Below, piece by piece: positions 18,036 to 25,415 of a stretch of 64,000 nt of DNA (within the stretch, counting starts at the first letter, position 1; every line of letters starts with the position of its first letter). The stretch lies in contig ONPD01000001.1 of assembly GCA_900319625.1 (NCBI GenBank), positions 1 through 64,000 on the forward strand, in the 5' to 3' direction. Below the pieces are notes generated by a model that saw only the letters and a list, made by a program, of their open reading frames with translations, was not told the DNA's origin and searched no databases. The position numbers and the translations under genes were made by a program. The stretch comes from an uncultured Treponema sp. Lineage in GTDB: Bacteria; Spirochaetota; Spirochaetia; Treponematales; Treponemataceae.

Positions 18036-19481
18036 TTAGCGCTGCCAGTATTGTGGTAAAAAGAACATAATCATCGTATAAAGCTCCAGACGGCCGGCCA
18101 GCATTGCAAAGCAATACCACCATTTCACAAAATCAGGAAGACAGCCGAAATTTCCGCTTGGGCCAAGAATGCCGGCTGCCGGTCCTACGTTTCCTACCAT
18201 ACTGAGTGATGAGGTGAAGGCTGTAAGGAGGTCTAAGTTTCCGATGCAGCCTACAAGAGTTGTAAGGGCAACCAGGAAAAAGTAGAGGGCCATAAAGGCG
18301 GTTACGTTGAAAATTACGTCCTTTCTGCCAACCCGGTTATTCAGACGGATAGAAAAAACTCCGTGTGGATGCAGCATACGCTTTGTTTCGTTACTGATCT
18401 GCTTGAACAAAACAGTCCAGCGGATAACTTTAACGCCTCCGCTTGTTGAACCTGAACAACCGCCCACAAAAAAGAGGAGGAAGAGCCAGAACTGGGCAGT
18501 CGACGGCCAGAGGAGGAAGTCCGTAGTAGAAAATCCTGTCGTGCTTATTATGGAAACTGCCTGGAAGGAGGCATAGCGGAGCTGACGAGGGAAGCTGTGA
18601 TAAACAGAAGCTACGCTGACCGCAACGGCAAGAATCGCAAAAATAACAGTGGCAAGATAAACCTTGAACTCGGAATTATCGCGGATATCCTCAAATTTTC
18701 TGATTAATATATAGTAGAAAAGTGAAAAGTTTATGCCAGCAAAGAACATAAAAACGGTGATGATTACGTCGATGGCGGCATTGTTGTACCAGCCTATGCT
18801 GGAATCTTTGGTAGAAAAACCGCCGGTTCCCAGGGTACTGAAGGCGTGGGAGAAGGCATCAATCCAGTCCATGCCGGCAAGCTTCAGAAGAAGAGCTTCT
18901 GTCAGGGTAAAGGCCGCGTAAATTATCCACAGGTATTTTGCAGTTGTCGTAATTCGCGCGGTAATTTTTCCTTTTTCAGGGCCCGTAGTTTCTGCCTTAA
19001 TCAACTGGAAACCGCCCACTCCGAGCAGCGGAAGCAGGGCAACTGTCAAAGTTACGATTCCCATACCGCCAATCCAGTGGGTAATGCAGCGCCAGAGGTT
19101 TACCGAGCGGGGAAGCTCTTCCAGGTGACCGCAGACTGTTGAACCTGTGGTGGTAAAACCGCTGACACTTTCGAAGACGGCGTCGGTGATTGTCGGATAA
19201 GCGCCGGTTACAAAAAGCGGGATTGCCCCGAAAAGGCTCATAAAAATCCAGCAACCGGCTACAATCATGTAAGTCTGGCGGGTATTGATTTTGAAACTTG
19301 ATTTATGGAAGGGGATGTAAATCAGCGCTACAAGAGCAAAGCTGGCCAGCATCGGAATAAGAAAGGCTGAAATAACAGCCGATTCGCCGGTGGCAAGGGC
19401 GACTCCCAGAGGCATAAGCATCATTGCGCCTACAATCGAAAGGAGTACAGAAATAATTTTAAGATAAGTTATGGCAAACAA
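18036..19481 (-). CDS. trkH: TrkH/KtrB-family potassium uptake channel subunit
   Basis: Integral membrane K+ translocating subunit. Four pore-loop repeats carry the selectivity-filter glycines: SGFTTTGST, STLGTGGFST, SIISTTGFSTTD and SMVGNVGPA. Each sits between hydrophobic helices, as in the TrkH/KtrB superfamily, and 481 residues is the normal TrkH length. The start is TTG at 19479-19481, with GGAG seven bases upstream inside the last codons of trkA, and the two genes are only two bases apart. They are therefore probably translationally coupled, producing the channel together with its gating subunit. The C-terminus ends LPQYWQR. Sodium or proton coupling cannot be decided from the sequence. 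Confidence 0.93.
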   Translation of the reverse strand: MFAITYLKIISVLLSIVGAMMLMPLGVALATGESAVISAFLIPMLASFALVALIYIPFHKSSFKINTRQTYMIVAGCWIFMSLFGAIPLFVTGAYPTITDAVFESVSGFTTTGSTVCGHLEELPRSVNLWRCITHWIGGMGIVTLTVALLPLLGVGGFQLIKAETTGPEKGKITARITTTAKYLWIIYAAFTLTEALLLKLAGMDWIDAFSHAFSTLGTGGFSTKDSSIGWYNNAAIDVIITVFMFFAGINFSLFYYILIRKFEDIRDNSEFKVYLATVIFAILAVAVSVASVYHSFPRQLRYASFQAVSIISTTGFSTTDFLLWPSTAQFWLFLLFFVGGCSGSTSGGVKVIRWTVLFKQISNETKRMLHPHGVFSIRLNNRVGRKDVIFNVTAFMALYFFLVALTTLVGCIGNLDLLTAFTSSLSMVGNVGPAAGILGPSGNFGCLPDFVKWWYCFAMLAGRLELYTMIMFFLPQYWQR

Positions 19482-19483
19482 GC

Positions 19484-20956
19484 TTACTCTCCGTCGGCTC
19501 CGGTAAAGAATGAAAGAACCTTTTTACTCTTTTCGCCGTCCACTATGATAACAAGGTGGTCCTGAGCGTGAAGTTTTGTGTTTCCGTCTACGATTTTATA
19601 TTCATCAATTCCTGACTGACGGCTCAAAAGTACAAGGAACTGACCCGGATTTGAAATCTCCTTAAGGGCTTTTCCGTTGACCTTTGAATTAGCGCCGATT
19701 TCACATTCGATGATTTCCATCTGGCCGTTAGTTACGGTGTGGATTTCCTTTACCGACTTTCCGCGAAGATGACTCATAATGGAATCGACTACGGCGTCGC
19801 GCAGGGCAACCGGAACATCAACGCCAAGCTTTACGGCAATAGTTTCGAAGGCAGAGCTTGTTACCAAACTGATTGTCTGACCAACGCCAAGTGATTCAAG
19901 GTAGGCTGCCAGAACCATGTTAAGCTCGTGATTGTGGGTAGCGCAGATTGCAAGGTCGTAGGAGGTAATCCCTTCCTCGCGCAAAAAGTTTTCGTCGCTG
20001 GCATCGGCGCACATAACACGGGCCTGAGGAAATTTTTCAGAAGCCGCCTTAGCCAGCAGGTCGTTTGAATCAATGATAACGAAATCCTGGGTTTTTCTTC
20101 CAACATAAGAGGAAATACGTTTTAAGAAGCTTTTCTGGCCGTTACCAGTGCCTTCCCCATCCTTCTGAGGATTCAAAAACTTTTCTGCTACGATATTTCC
20201 GATTCTTCCTGCTCCTATCAGAGCAACCTTACGAAGCTCCTTAGCTTGAGTTCCGCAAAGGCTCATTACGTCAGAAAGTTTGTCCTTGCTGACAAGAACG
20301 CCCAGAATGTCTCCGGCTTCGATTTTTGTATCGCCGGAAGGCAGGGAAGTTTTTCCGTCTTTTTCTATATAAACTACAAGAAATTTAATGTCTGTTTTTG
20401 ACCTGATTTCCTTAAGGCTGATTCCGTCAAAGGTGCTCTTTTCATTTACTGTGATGCGGGCAATTTCCAGGTCGGAATTGTCGAAGGTGAGGACGTTACC
20501 GACAGCACCGTTTTCAATTGCCTTTACGATTGATTCTGCAGCTTCGACGTCCGGGTTAATCATATAGTTGATGCCGTAAAGAGGGCGGTGCTTTATACCA
20601 AAAGTGTCGCCGTGTTTTTTTTCGGCGGCAGCGGTATTTACGTAGTAGGCGTAATTTCGTACGCGGGCGATTTTAAGCACGTCCGGGTAAACTGCGTCCA
20701 CCAGCGAACAGGTAATCATATTTACTTCGTCGGAGCTTGTAACACAGATGAGGGCATCGGCTTTTGCGATTCCGACGCTTTCCAAAGTTTCCAGGTTATT
20801 TCCGTCGGCACAGAGCACGGTACAGTCCAATTGATTCTGGGCATGGCGGATAGTATCTTCATTGTTGTCGATTAAGGCAACCTGATTTTTTTCATTGATG
20901 AGGAGCTTTGCAAGCTGAACGCCGGTAAAGCCAGCGCCCACAATTACGATTTTCAT
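19484..20956 (-). CDS. trkA: Trk system potassium uptake regulatory protein TrkA (two RCK domains)
   Basis: Cytoplasmic NAD(H)-binding gating ring for TrkH. Two tandem RCK units are visible. The first has IVGAGFTGVQLAKLL with the acidic end of strand two (ALIDNN), followed by an RCK-C segment (about 140-220). The second has ALIGAGRIGNIVAEKFL with FVIIDSN and its own C-terminal ligand domain. The length of 490 residues fits the duplicated TrkA form. It is the first gene of the trkA-trkH pair. No good Shine-Dalgarno precedes the ATG, and a TATAAT box ends eight bases before it, so the transcript may begin at or next to the start codon. An insertion around residues 268-285 (QKDGEGTGNGQKS) separates the strands of the second domain. 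Confidence 0.93.
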   Translation of the reverse strand: MKIVIVGAGFTGVQLAKLLINEKNQVALIDNNEDTIRHAQNQLDCTVLCADGNNLETLESVGIAKADALICVTSSDEVNMITCSLVDAVYPDVLKIARVRNYAYYVNTAAAEKKHGDTFGIKHRPLYGINYMINPDVEAAESIVKAIENGAVGNVLTFDNSDLEIARITVNEKSTFDGISLKEIRSKTDIKFLVVYIEKDGKTSLPSGDTKIEAGDILGVLVSKDKLSDVMSLCGTQAKELRKVALIGAGRIGNIVAEKFLNPQKDGEGTGNGQKSFLKRISSYVGRKTQDFVIIDSNDLLAKAASEKFPQARVMCADASDENFLREEGITSYDLAICATHNHELNMVLAAYLESLGVGQTISLVTSSAFETIAVKLGVDVPVALRDAVVDSIMSHLRGKSVKEIHTVTNGQMEIIECEIGANSKVNGKALKEISNPGQFLVLLSRQSGIDEYKIVDGNTKLHAQDHLVIIVDGEKSKKVLSFFTGADGE

Positions 20957-20964
20957 AATGATTA

Positions 20965-20970
20965 ATTATA
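20965..20970 (-). promoter_or_regulatory. trkA -10 box, nearly leaderless
   Basis: Minus-strand TATAAT ends eight bases before the trkA ATG. The -35 (TTTAAA at 17-base spacing) is weak. Confidence 0.45.
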
Positions 20971-21001
20971 AAGCAGATTGGATAGATTTTAAATAGATTT
21001 T

Positions 21002-21088
21002 AGAAGGGGGCGTTGCGGGGGAATCCCCCGCTGAGAGGGTAGCCCGCAACGAAGTGCGGGCGCAGGGGGAGACTTCCCCCCTCCTTCT
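21002..21088. repeat. GC-rich three-hairpin structured spacer element
   Basis: An outer stem (AGAAGG at 21002-21007 with CCTTCT at 21083-21088) encloses three perfect hairpins: GCGGGGG/CCCCCGC (21015-21031), GCCCGCA/TGCGGGC (21042-21061) and GGGGGA/TCCCCC (21065-21080). It fills the gap between the cstA stop and trkA and is much richer in G+C than its surroundings. It looks like a dispersed intergenic repeat and could also block read-through from cstA into trkA. It has no tRNA features. Confidence 0.55.
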
Positions 21089-21094
21089 TTATTC

Positions 21095-22852
21095 TTAAGC
21101 AGCCTGTGCGGCCTTTTTGCCTTTGGTCTGAGAAGCGAAAGTTTTTACGCCTTCAATTACCAGTACAACGGCCAGGATTGCCATTGCTGAAGCAAAGAGC
21201 AACTGGAACCAGTTACCCCAGGCAGGATTTGCCTTTGTGAACTGGCCGGCAGCGATGAATTTAACCTTACCGATTACTGTAAGAATAAGCTGTGTCAAAG
21301 TTGCGCTCAGCATGAAAACTGTTGGAATAAGGAACATTTTGTTGTTCTTGCCAACTTCACCAAGCCATGCGGCAACTGCCATCAAAGCGATTCCGGCAAG
21401 AAGCTGGTTAGCGGCACCGAAGAGTCCCCAAATCTGAGAAAGTGAAAGTCCACCAAGAATACAGCCGATTACAACCATAAGTCCTGTTCCGAAGAATGGA
21501 TTTGCAAGAAGCTTGCGTACAGGGCTCTTTGCGTCTTTCCAGCTTTCTTCGTCTTCTTTAAGGAAGAGTTCAGAGAACATAAAGCGGCTCAAACGTGTTG
21601 CTGAGTCCAAAGATGTAAGTGCGAATACAGAAACTGCAAGTGTAAGAAGAGCGCTGATTGTGTTGTAAACTGGAGTTCCCTTTGCGCCGAAGAGAGTTGC
21701 GATTCCGGCACCGAATGCGGCAGAAGGAGAACCGAATTCTTTTTTGCCCCAAGCTTCCCAAACTACGCCAACAGCGATGAGCGAGATGATTCCCAGTGCA
21801 GATTCAATAAGCATTGAACCGTAGCCGATTGCCTTTGCGTGCTTTTCGTTGTCCAGCTGTTTTGAAGATGTACCGGAAGCGATGAGTGAATGGAAACCTG
21901 AGCAGGCTCCGCAGGCAACTGTGATGAACAATGTTGGGAACATATAGCTGTTTCCTACTTTCCAGCCTGTGAATGCAGGAATTGCGAAAGCTGTGTTTCC
22001 GCGGAAGGCTGAAGCTACAATTCCAACAAAGGCGATCAGCATCATTGTGTAAAGAAGGTATGAAGAAAGATAGTCACGTGGCTGAAGCATAATCCATACC
22101 GGAATCAAAGATGCAATTGCGATGTAAAGACCGATGATAACAATCCATGCATTGCGGCTGAGAGCGAGACCAACGTTCAAACCAAGAACGATGATTGCTG
22201 CGATTGCAACGATTCCGATGATTGTTGCAGGCAGAGTCTTAACGCCGAAACGGTTTGTAAGAACGCCGTAACCGATAGCAAGGAAAATGAAGAGAACAGA
22301 GATGATTGCTGTTGTCTGGTTATTTGTAAGTCCCTGAGCCTTTGTTACAAAACCGGTAACAAGATTTCCGGCTGCATCTGGCTTTGTGAGGAAGGTTCCG
22401 GCAACTACGTTTACGAATGAAGCAATAACAAGAATCAAAACGAGAAGAGCAAAAATGATGAAGAGTTTTTTTGAGGTTTTACCCATAGAAGCCTTGATGA
22501 TTTCTCCGACTGACTTTCCGCCGTTGCGGGCAGAAGCAAACAAAGAACCAAAATCCTGAAGTCCACCAAAGAAAATACCACCGATTACACACCAGAGGAA
22601 AACAGGAACCCAGCCGAATACAGCTGCCAGAATAGGACCGTTGATTGGACCGGCACCGGCGATTGATGAAAAGTGATGTCCCATCAATACGGCAGGTTTT
22701 GCCTCTACATAGTCAACACCGTCTGCCTTTTCTTTAGCAGGCGTATTTCTTTTTGGGTCGATTCCCCACTGCTTTGCAAGCCATGAGCCGTAAAATACAT
22801 AGCCGCAGAAAAGCAAAGCGATTGCTGCAAGAATGATTAATAATGCTGTCAT
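21095..22852 (-). CDS. cstA: CstA-family carbon starvation protein / pyruvate transporter
   Basis: A multi-pass inner-membrane protein of the CstA family. Members import pyruvate (E. coli BtsT/CstA) or peptides during carbon limitation. Family landmarks are GHHFSSIAGAGPINGPILA near residue 60, GGxxDFGSLFASARNGGKSVGE, and the central ACSGFHSLIASGTSSKQ, with a dozen or more hydrophobic helices. The start is placed at ATG 22852, which has AGGAG eight bases upstream; a GTG three codons earlier overlaps that site. At 585 residues it is shorter than E. coli CstA (about 700) and resembles the compact form common in anaerobes. The 172-residue gene just upstream is probably in the same operon. The substrate is inferred from the family only. 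Confidence 0.9.
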   Translation of the reverse strand: MTALLIILAAIALLFCGYVFYGSWLAKQWGIDPKRNTPAKEKADGVDYVEAKPAVLMGHHFSSIAGAGPINGPILAAVFGWVPVFLWCVIGGIFFGGLQDFGSLFASARNGGKSVGEIIKASMGKTSKKLFIIFALLVLILVIASFVNVVAGTFLTKPDAAGNLVTGFVTKAQGLTNNQTTAIISVLFIFLAIGYGVLTNRFGVKTLPATIIGIVAIAAIIVLGLNVGLALSRNAWIVIIGLYIAIASLIPVWIMLQPRDYLSSYLLYTMMLIAFVGIVASAFRGNTAFAIPAFTGWKVGNSYMFPTLFITVACGACSGFHSLIASGTSSKQLDNEKHAKAIGYGSMLIESALGIISLIAVGVVWEAWGKKEFGSPSAAFGAGIATLFGAKGTPVYNTISALLTLAVSVFALTSLDSATRLSRFMFSELFLKEDEESWKDAKSPVRKLLANPFFGTGLMVVIGCILGGLSLSQIWGLFGAANQLLAGIALMAVAAWLGEVGKNNKMFLIPTVFMLSATLTQLILTVIGKVKFIAAGQFTKANPAWGNWFQLLFASAMAILAVVLVIEGVKTFASQTKGKKAAQAA

Positions 22853-22883
22853 TTTTGCCACTCCTTTTTTTTTATAAAACTTT

Positions 22884-23402
22884 CTATAGTGTGCCTGCGA
22901 GCTTTTTGAGGTCGCTTCCGTAACGGTTTGTTACTGCGCGGCCTGTAGAAGTTTCGTAAGCCATTATCCTTAGGTTACTCCAGCCGTAAAAGCCGAATTT
23001 ATATGATTTGTGAAGATTGTGCTTTTTGATTTTTTTGACGGTTTCCGGGTCGATTTTTTCTGCAAGAATGATAAGAGTTACGTCGGAATTGCGGTGGCCG
23101 GAAGCGGGATGAACTTTTGAAAGGCCGCGCTCCCAGACAATTGAAGAAAGTTCCGAAAAGCGTGATGAAGATAAAGAGTTTTCTTCTATAAAATAAACAT
23201 AGTCGTTTGAATCGATGTCGGCGATGTGGGCTTCTTTGACTAAAAAATACTGTTCTGTGTGGGAATGAAATTCAGCGGTCACTGAAAAAGGCTCCTCTAC
23301 CCCGTTTCTTTCAACGTTGTAATAACTCTCAAAAGAGTGAAGAAGCTTTTCTAATGTGCTTTCAGAATCAGAAAGTTTTTCTGCGACGCCTTTGCCTTTC
23401 AT
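22884..23402 (-). CDS. Uncharacterised protein upstream of cstA
   Basis: I do not recognise a family for this 172-residue soluble protein. It has no signal peptide or membrane helix. The N-terminus is helical and acidic (SESTLEKLLHSFESYYNVE). The middle has alternating strands (FSVTAEFHSHTEQYFLV, DYVYFIEENSLS), and the C-terminal part is basic (KKIKKHNLHKSYKFGFYGWSNLRI), suggesting one alpha/beta domain. It precedes cstA by about 31 bases on the same strand and seems to drive it from its own strong promoter, so a role tied to CstA (regulation or assembly) is a guess from position alone. No Shine-Dalgarno; the -10 box ends eight bases from the ATG. Confidence 0.65.
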   Translation of the reverse strand: MKGKGVAEKLSDSESTLEKLLHSFESYYNVERNGVEEPFSVTAEFHSHTEQYFLVKEAHIADIDSNDYVYFIEENSLSSSRFSELSSIVWERGLSKVHPASGHRNSDVTLIILAEKIDPETVKKIKKHNLHKSYKFGFYGWSNLRIMAYETSTGRAVTNRYGSDLKKLAGTL

Positions 23403-23410
23403 ATATACTA

Positions 23411-23439
23411 AATATATTCAGTATTATTAAAGTCGTCAA
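23411..23439 (-). promoter_or_regulatory. Promoter of the cstA unit, nearly leaderless
   Basis: Minus strand: -35 TTGACG (23434-23439), exactly 17 bases, -10 TATATT (23411-23416), then eight bases to the ATG at 23402. It predicts a leader of zero to two bases. Confidence 0.65.
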
Positions 23440-23460
23440 TATAAGAAAAGCCTTTTCACT

Positions 23461-24249
23461 TTAGTTATCATCTACACCCAGGCCGAAAAGGGCGAAGTCT
23501 GCGCGGGCTGGGTCTGAGGGGAAAACTTCCTGCAAAGCGGTTGTGAGGGCCAGGGCTGTCTTGCGGTCAGCTTTAGCTGCGGGCAGCAGGAGTCCAAGCC
23601 GGATTCCTTCCTGCATAACGTGAACGTCGAGGGGAATTAAGAGGTCGCCTGCCGGGTACCAGTACCAGAGGCCAAGGTCTACCGGGGAGCCCTGCCGGAC
23701 CATCCAGCGCAGAAACATATGGATTCTTTTGTTTGCGGAATTTTTGCCTTTGGGAACGATTTTTGATGTCGGGAAGGCCTGGGAAATTAAAGCTGCCAGG
23801 GCGCCGGGTACCTGCGATTGGGAAGGAAGCTTTTCATATTCTTTCCTGAAAAATTCCCCTAAAGTGCCATTTTCCTTTAAGATTTCAGATAATTCACAAA
23901 AGAGCGAATTCATATCAGAAAATGAATAAAATCTGTAGAATTTTGGCAAATTTTCGCCTTTTTGCTCAAATTTCGGCGAATTTTCATCAAATTTTTTTTC
24001 AAAATCACGCGAAATCAGCCATTTTTTCATTCCGCCGGATTTGTCTGCCAGCTCAAAAATCTGCCGGATTTTAGGAATAAACTGCGTTCTGCTGCCAAAA
24101 GAAAGCATAGCCGCAATAAAGCAGGCCGCCTCCACGTCCGCCGGCTCCTTATACCAGCGGGTGAACTGGCTGGGGTCAGCATCCATAAAAGAGGCTCTTT
24201 CGTATTTTTGCGCAAGCTGTCGCAGGGTTTGCTTTAAGTCGTCGGTCAT
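23461..24249 (-). CDS. TIGR02757 family (DUF2400) protein
   Basis: A 262-residue soluble protein whose C-terminal half carries the features I associate with TIGR02757/DUF2400: NKRIHMFLRWMVRQGSPVDLGLW, LLIPLDVHVMQEGIRLGLL, and the closing DPARADFALFGLGV. The WMVR...PVDLGLW and IPLDVHV blocks resemble a helix-hairpin-helix DNA-glycosylase arrangement, but the function has not been established as far as I know. The insert at about 100-135 (ENSPKFEQKGENLPKF) is low in complexity and likely a loop. The gene begins nine bases after the sugar kinase stop, so it is probably read as the last gene of the kinase transcript, without evident relation to sugar use. Confidence 0.8.
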   Translation of the reverse strand: MTDDLKQTLRQLAQKYERASFMDADPSQFTRWYKEPADVEAACFIAAMLSFGSRTQFIPKIRQIFELADKSGGMKKWLISRDFEKKFDENSPKFEQKGENLPKFYRFYSFSDMNSLFCELSEILKENGTLGEFFRKEYEKLPSQSQVPGALAALISQAFPTSKIVPKGKNSANKRIHMFLRWMVRQGSPVDLGLWYWYPAGDLLIPLDVHVMQEGIRLGLLLPAAKADRKTALALTTALQEVFPSDPARADFALFGLGVDDN

Positions 24250-24258
24250 AAGACCACT

Positions 24259-25227
24259 TTAATAGTTTTCCTTTACAAAAGCCAGTGTTTCTTCCAATGT
24301 AGGCAGAGCCGGAATAGCACCGCGTTTTGTAACACAGAGGGAAGCTACAGAATTCGCAAAGTTTATATCCTTAACAAGTTCATCTTTTGTGAAAGCCAGC
24401 GGCTTTTCCCGGCGGGTAAGACGGAAGAGGAGACCTCCGTTGAAGCTGTCGCCTGCACCTGTTGTGTCAGCAACCTTTACCTTTGGCACGCTGATAGTTC
24501 CGCTTGCAGTGCAGCCTTCCGTTTTTGCAGAATAATATACGCCTTTTGAGCCAAGCGTAATCATAATCAGCTTTACGCCTTCTGCGTGGATTTTTGCAGC
24601 GCCTTCTTCGCAGGTTACGTCACCAAACAAAAGGGCAAGCTCCTCATCAGAAACTTTTACGATATCTGCATATTTGAATAGGCTTTTGAGCTCATCCTTT
24701 GCGTCGCTGCGGCCCTTCCACAGGTTTGCACGCCAGTTAGGGTCATAAGAAATGATTCCGCCAGCCTTTTTTACAAGGTCAATTGCCTTCAAAGTAGTTG
24801 ATTTTGCAGGCTGGTCTGTAAGGGAAAGAGAGCCCACGTGAAGGATTTTTGTGCTTTTCAAAAGCTCAATGTCCAAATCAGCCTCAGTCAGCTGGGTGTC
24901 TGCACCAGGGTTTCTGCAGAAAGAAAAATGGCGCTCGCCGTTTGCATCAAGCGATACAAAAGCCAGGGTTGTATGTTGTTTTTCTGTTGTACGCATTCCG
25001 CTTACATCAACATTTAAGCCCGCAAGAGTTGCACGCAAGTCTTCGCCAAAGGAATCGCAGCCAGTCATTCCTACGAATGCTGCCTTTCCGCCCAGTTTTG
25101 CAACCGCACAGGCACAGTTGGCAGGTGCTCCGCCCGGATTTTCTTCGTAGATATTTTTTCCGTCGGCAGATTTGCCGACAAAAGTAAAATCAATTAAAAT
25201 TTCGCCTAAAGCAACAACATCAGTCAT
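24259..25227 (-). CDS. PfkB-family sugar kinase, probably fructokinase
   Basis: A ribokinase-fold kinase that phosphorylates a sugar with ATP. It shows the N-terminal substrate motif GGAPANCACAVAKLG (32-46), the YDPNWRANLW strand typical of bacterial fructokinases, and the signature DTTGAGDSFNGG with catalytic Asp260 and the anion-hole GAG. Its 322 residues are the usual length. The ATG has GAGGAG seven bases upstream. It lies downstream of the amylosucrase and GH65-fusion genes in the same direction, with a structured 188-base spacer between. Fructose is therefore the likely substrate, since amylosucrase releases it from sucrose. 2-Keto-3-deoxygluconate or another hexose cannot be ruled out from sequence. 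Confidence 0.87.
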   Translation of the reverse strand: MTDVVALGEILIDFTFVGKSADGKNIYEENPGGAPANCACAVAKLGGKAAFVGMTGCDSFGEDLRATLAGLNVDVSGMRTTEKQHTTLAFVSLDANGERHFSFCRNPGADTQLTEADLDIELLKSTKILHVGSLSLTDQPAKSTTLKAIDLVKKAGGIISYDPNWRANLWKGRSDAKDELKSLFKYADIVKVSDEELALLFGDVTCEEGAAKIHAEGVKLIMITLGSKGVYYSAKTEGCTASGTISVPKVKVADTTGAGDSFNGGLLFRLTRREKPLAFTKDELVKDINFANSVASLCVTKRGAIPALPTLEETLAFVKENY

Positions 25228-25262
25228 TCAAAATCTCCTCAAAAATATATATTACACACCAC

Positions 25263-25406
25263 AAAAAGCTCCCAGTCGAAGAAGGATTTTCAAAACCGCG
25301 CGATATCGCGCTACACGCTGTTGTGCCTTGGAACTATATACATGGCCGCTATAGCGGCCGCACAACAGAGTGTTTTTGAAAACCCTTCTCCTCCTTCGCG
25401 CTTTTT
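25263..25406. repeat. Structured dispersed repeat, copy A
   Basis: A long nested fold between the GH65-fusion stop and the kinase start. Outer stems: AAAAAGC/GCTTTTT (25263-25269 with 25400-25406), GAAGG/CCTTC and TTTTCAAAA/TTTTGAAAA (25287-25295 with 25374-25382). Inside are a 14-base palindrome GCGCGATATCGCGC (25298-25311), the stem CTGTTGTGC/GCACAACAG (25318-25326 with 25360-25368), a GGAACTAT box (25330-25337) and a hairpin GGCCGC-TATA-GCGGCC (25344-25359). It matches copy B at 37777-37934 in the opposite orientation, with compensating base changes in the stems. Confidence 0.8.
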
Positions 25407-25415
25407 GACCTTAAT

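Noticed and set aside
21042..21061. tRNA or small-RNA cloverleaf
   Set aside because: No acceptor CCA end, T-loop or anticodon arrangement; the hairpins are too GC-rich and regular for a tRNA.
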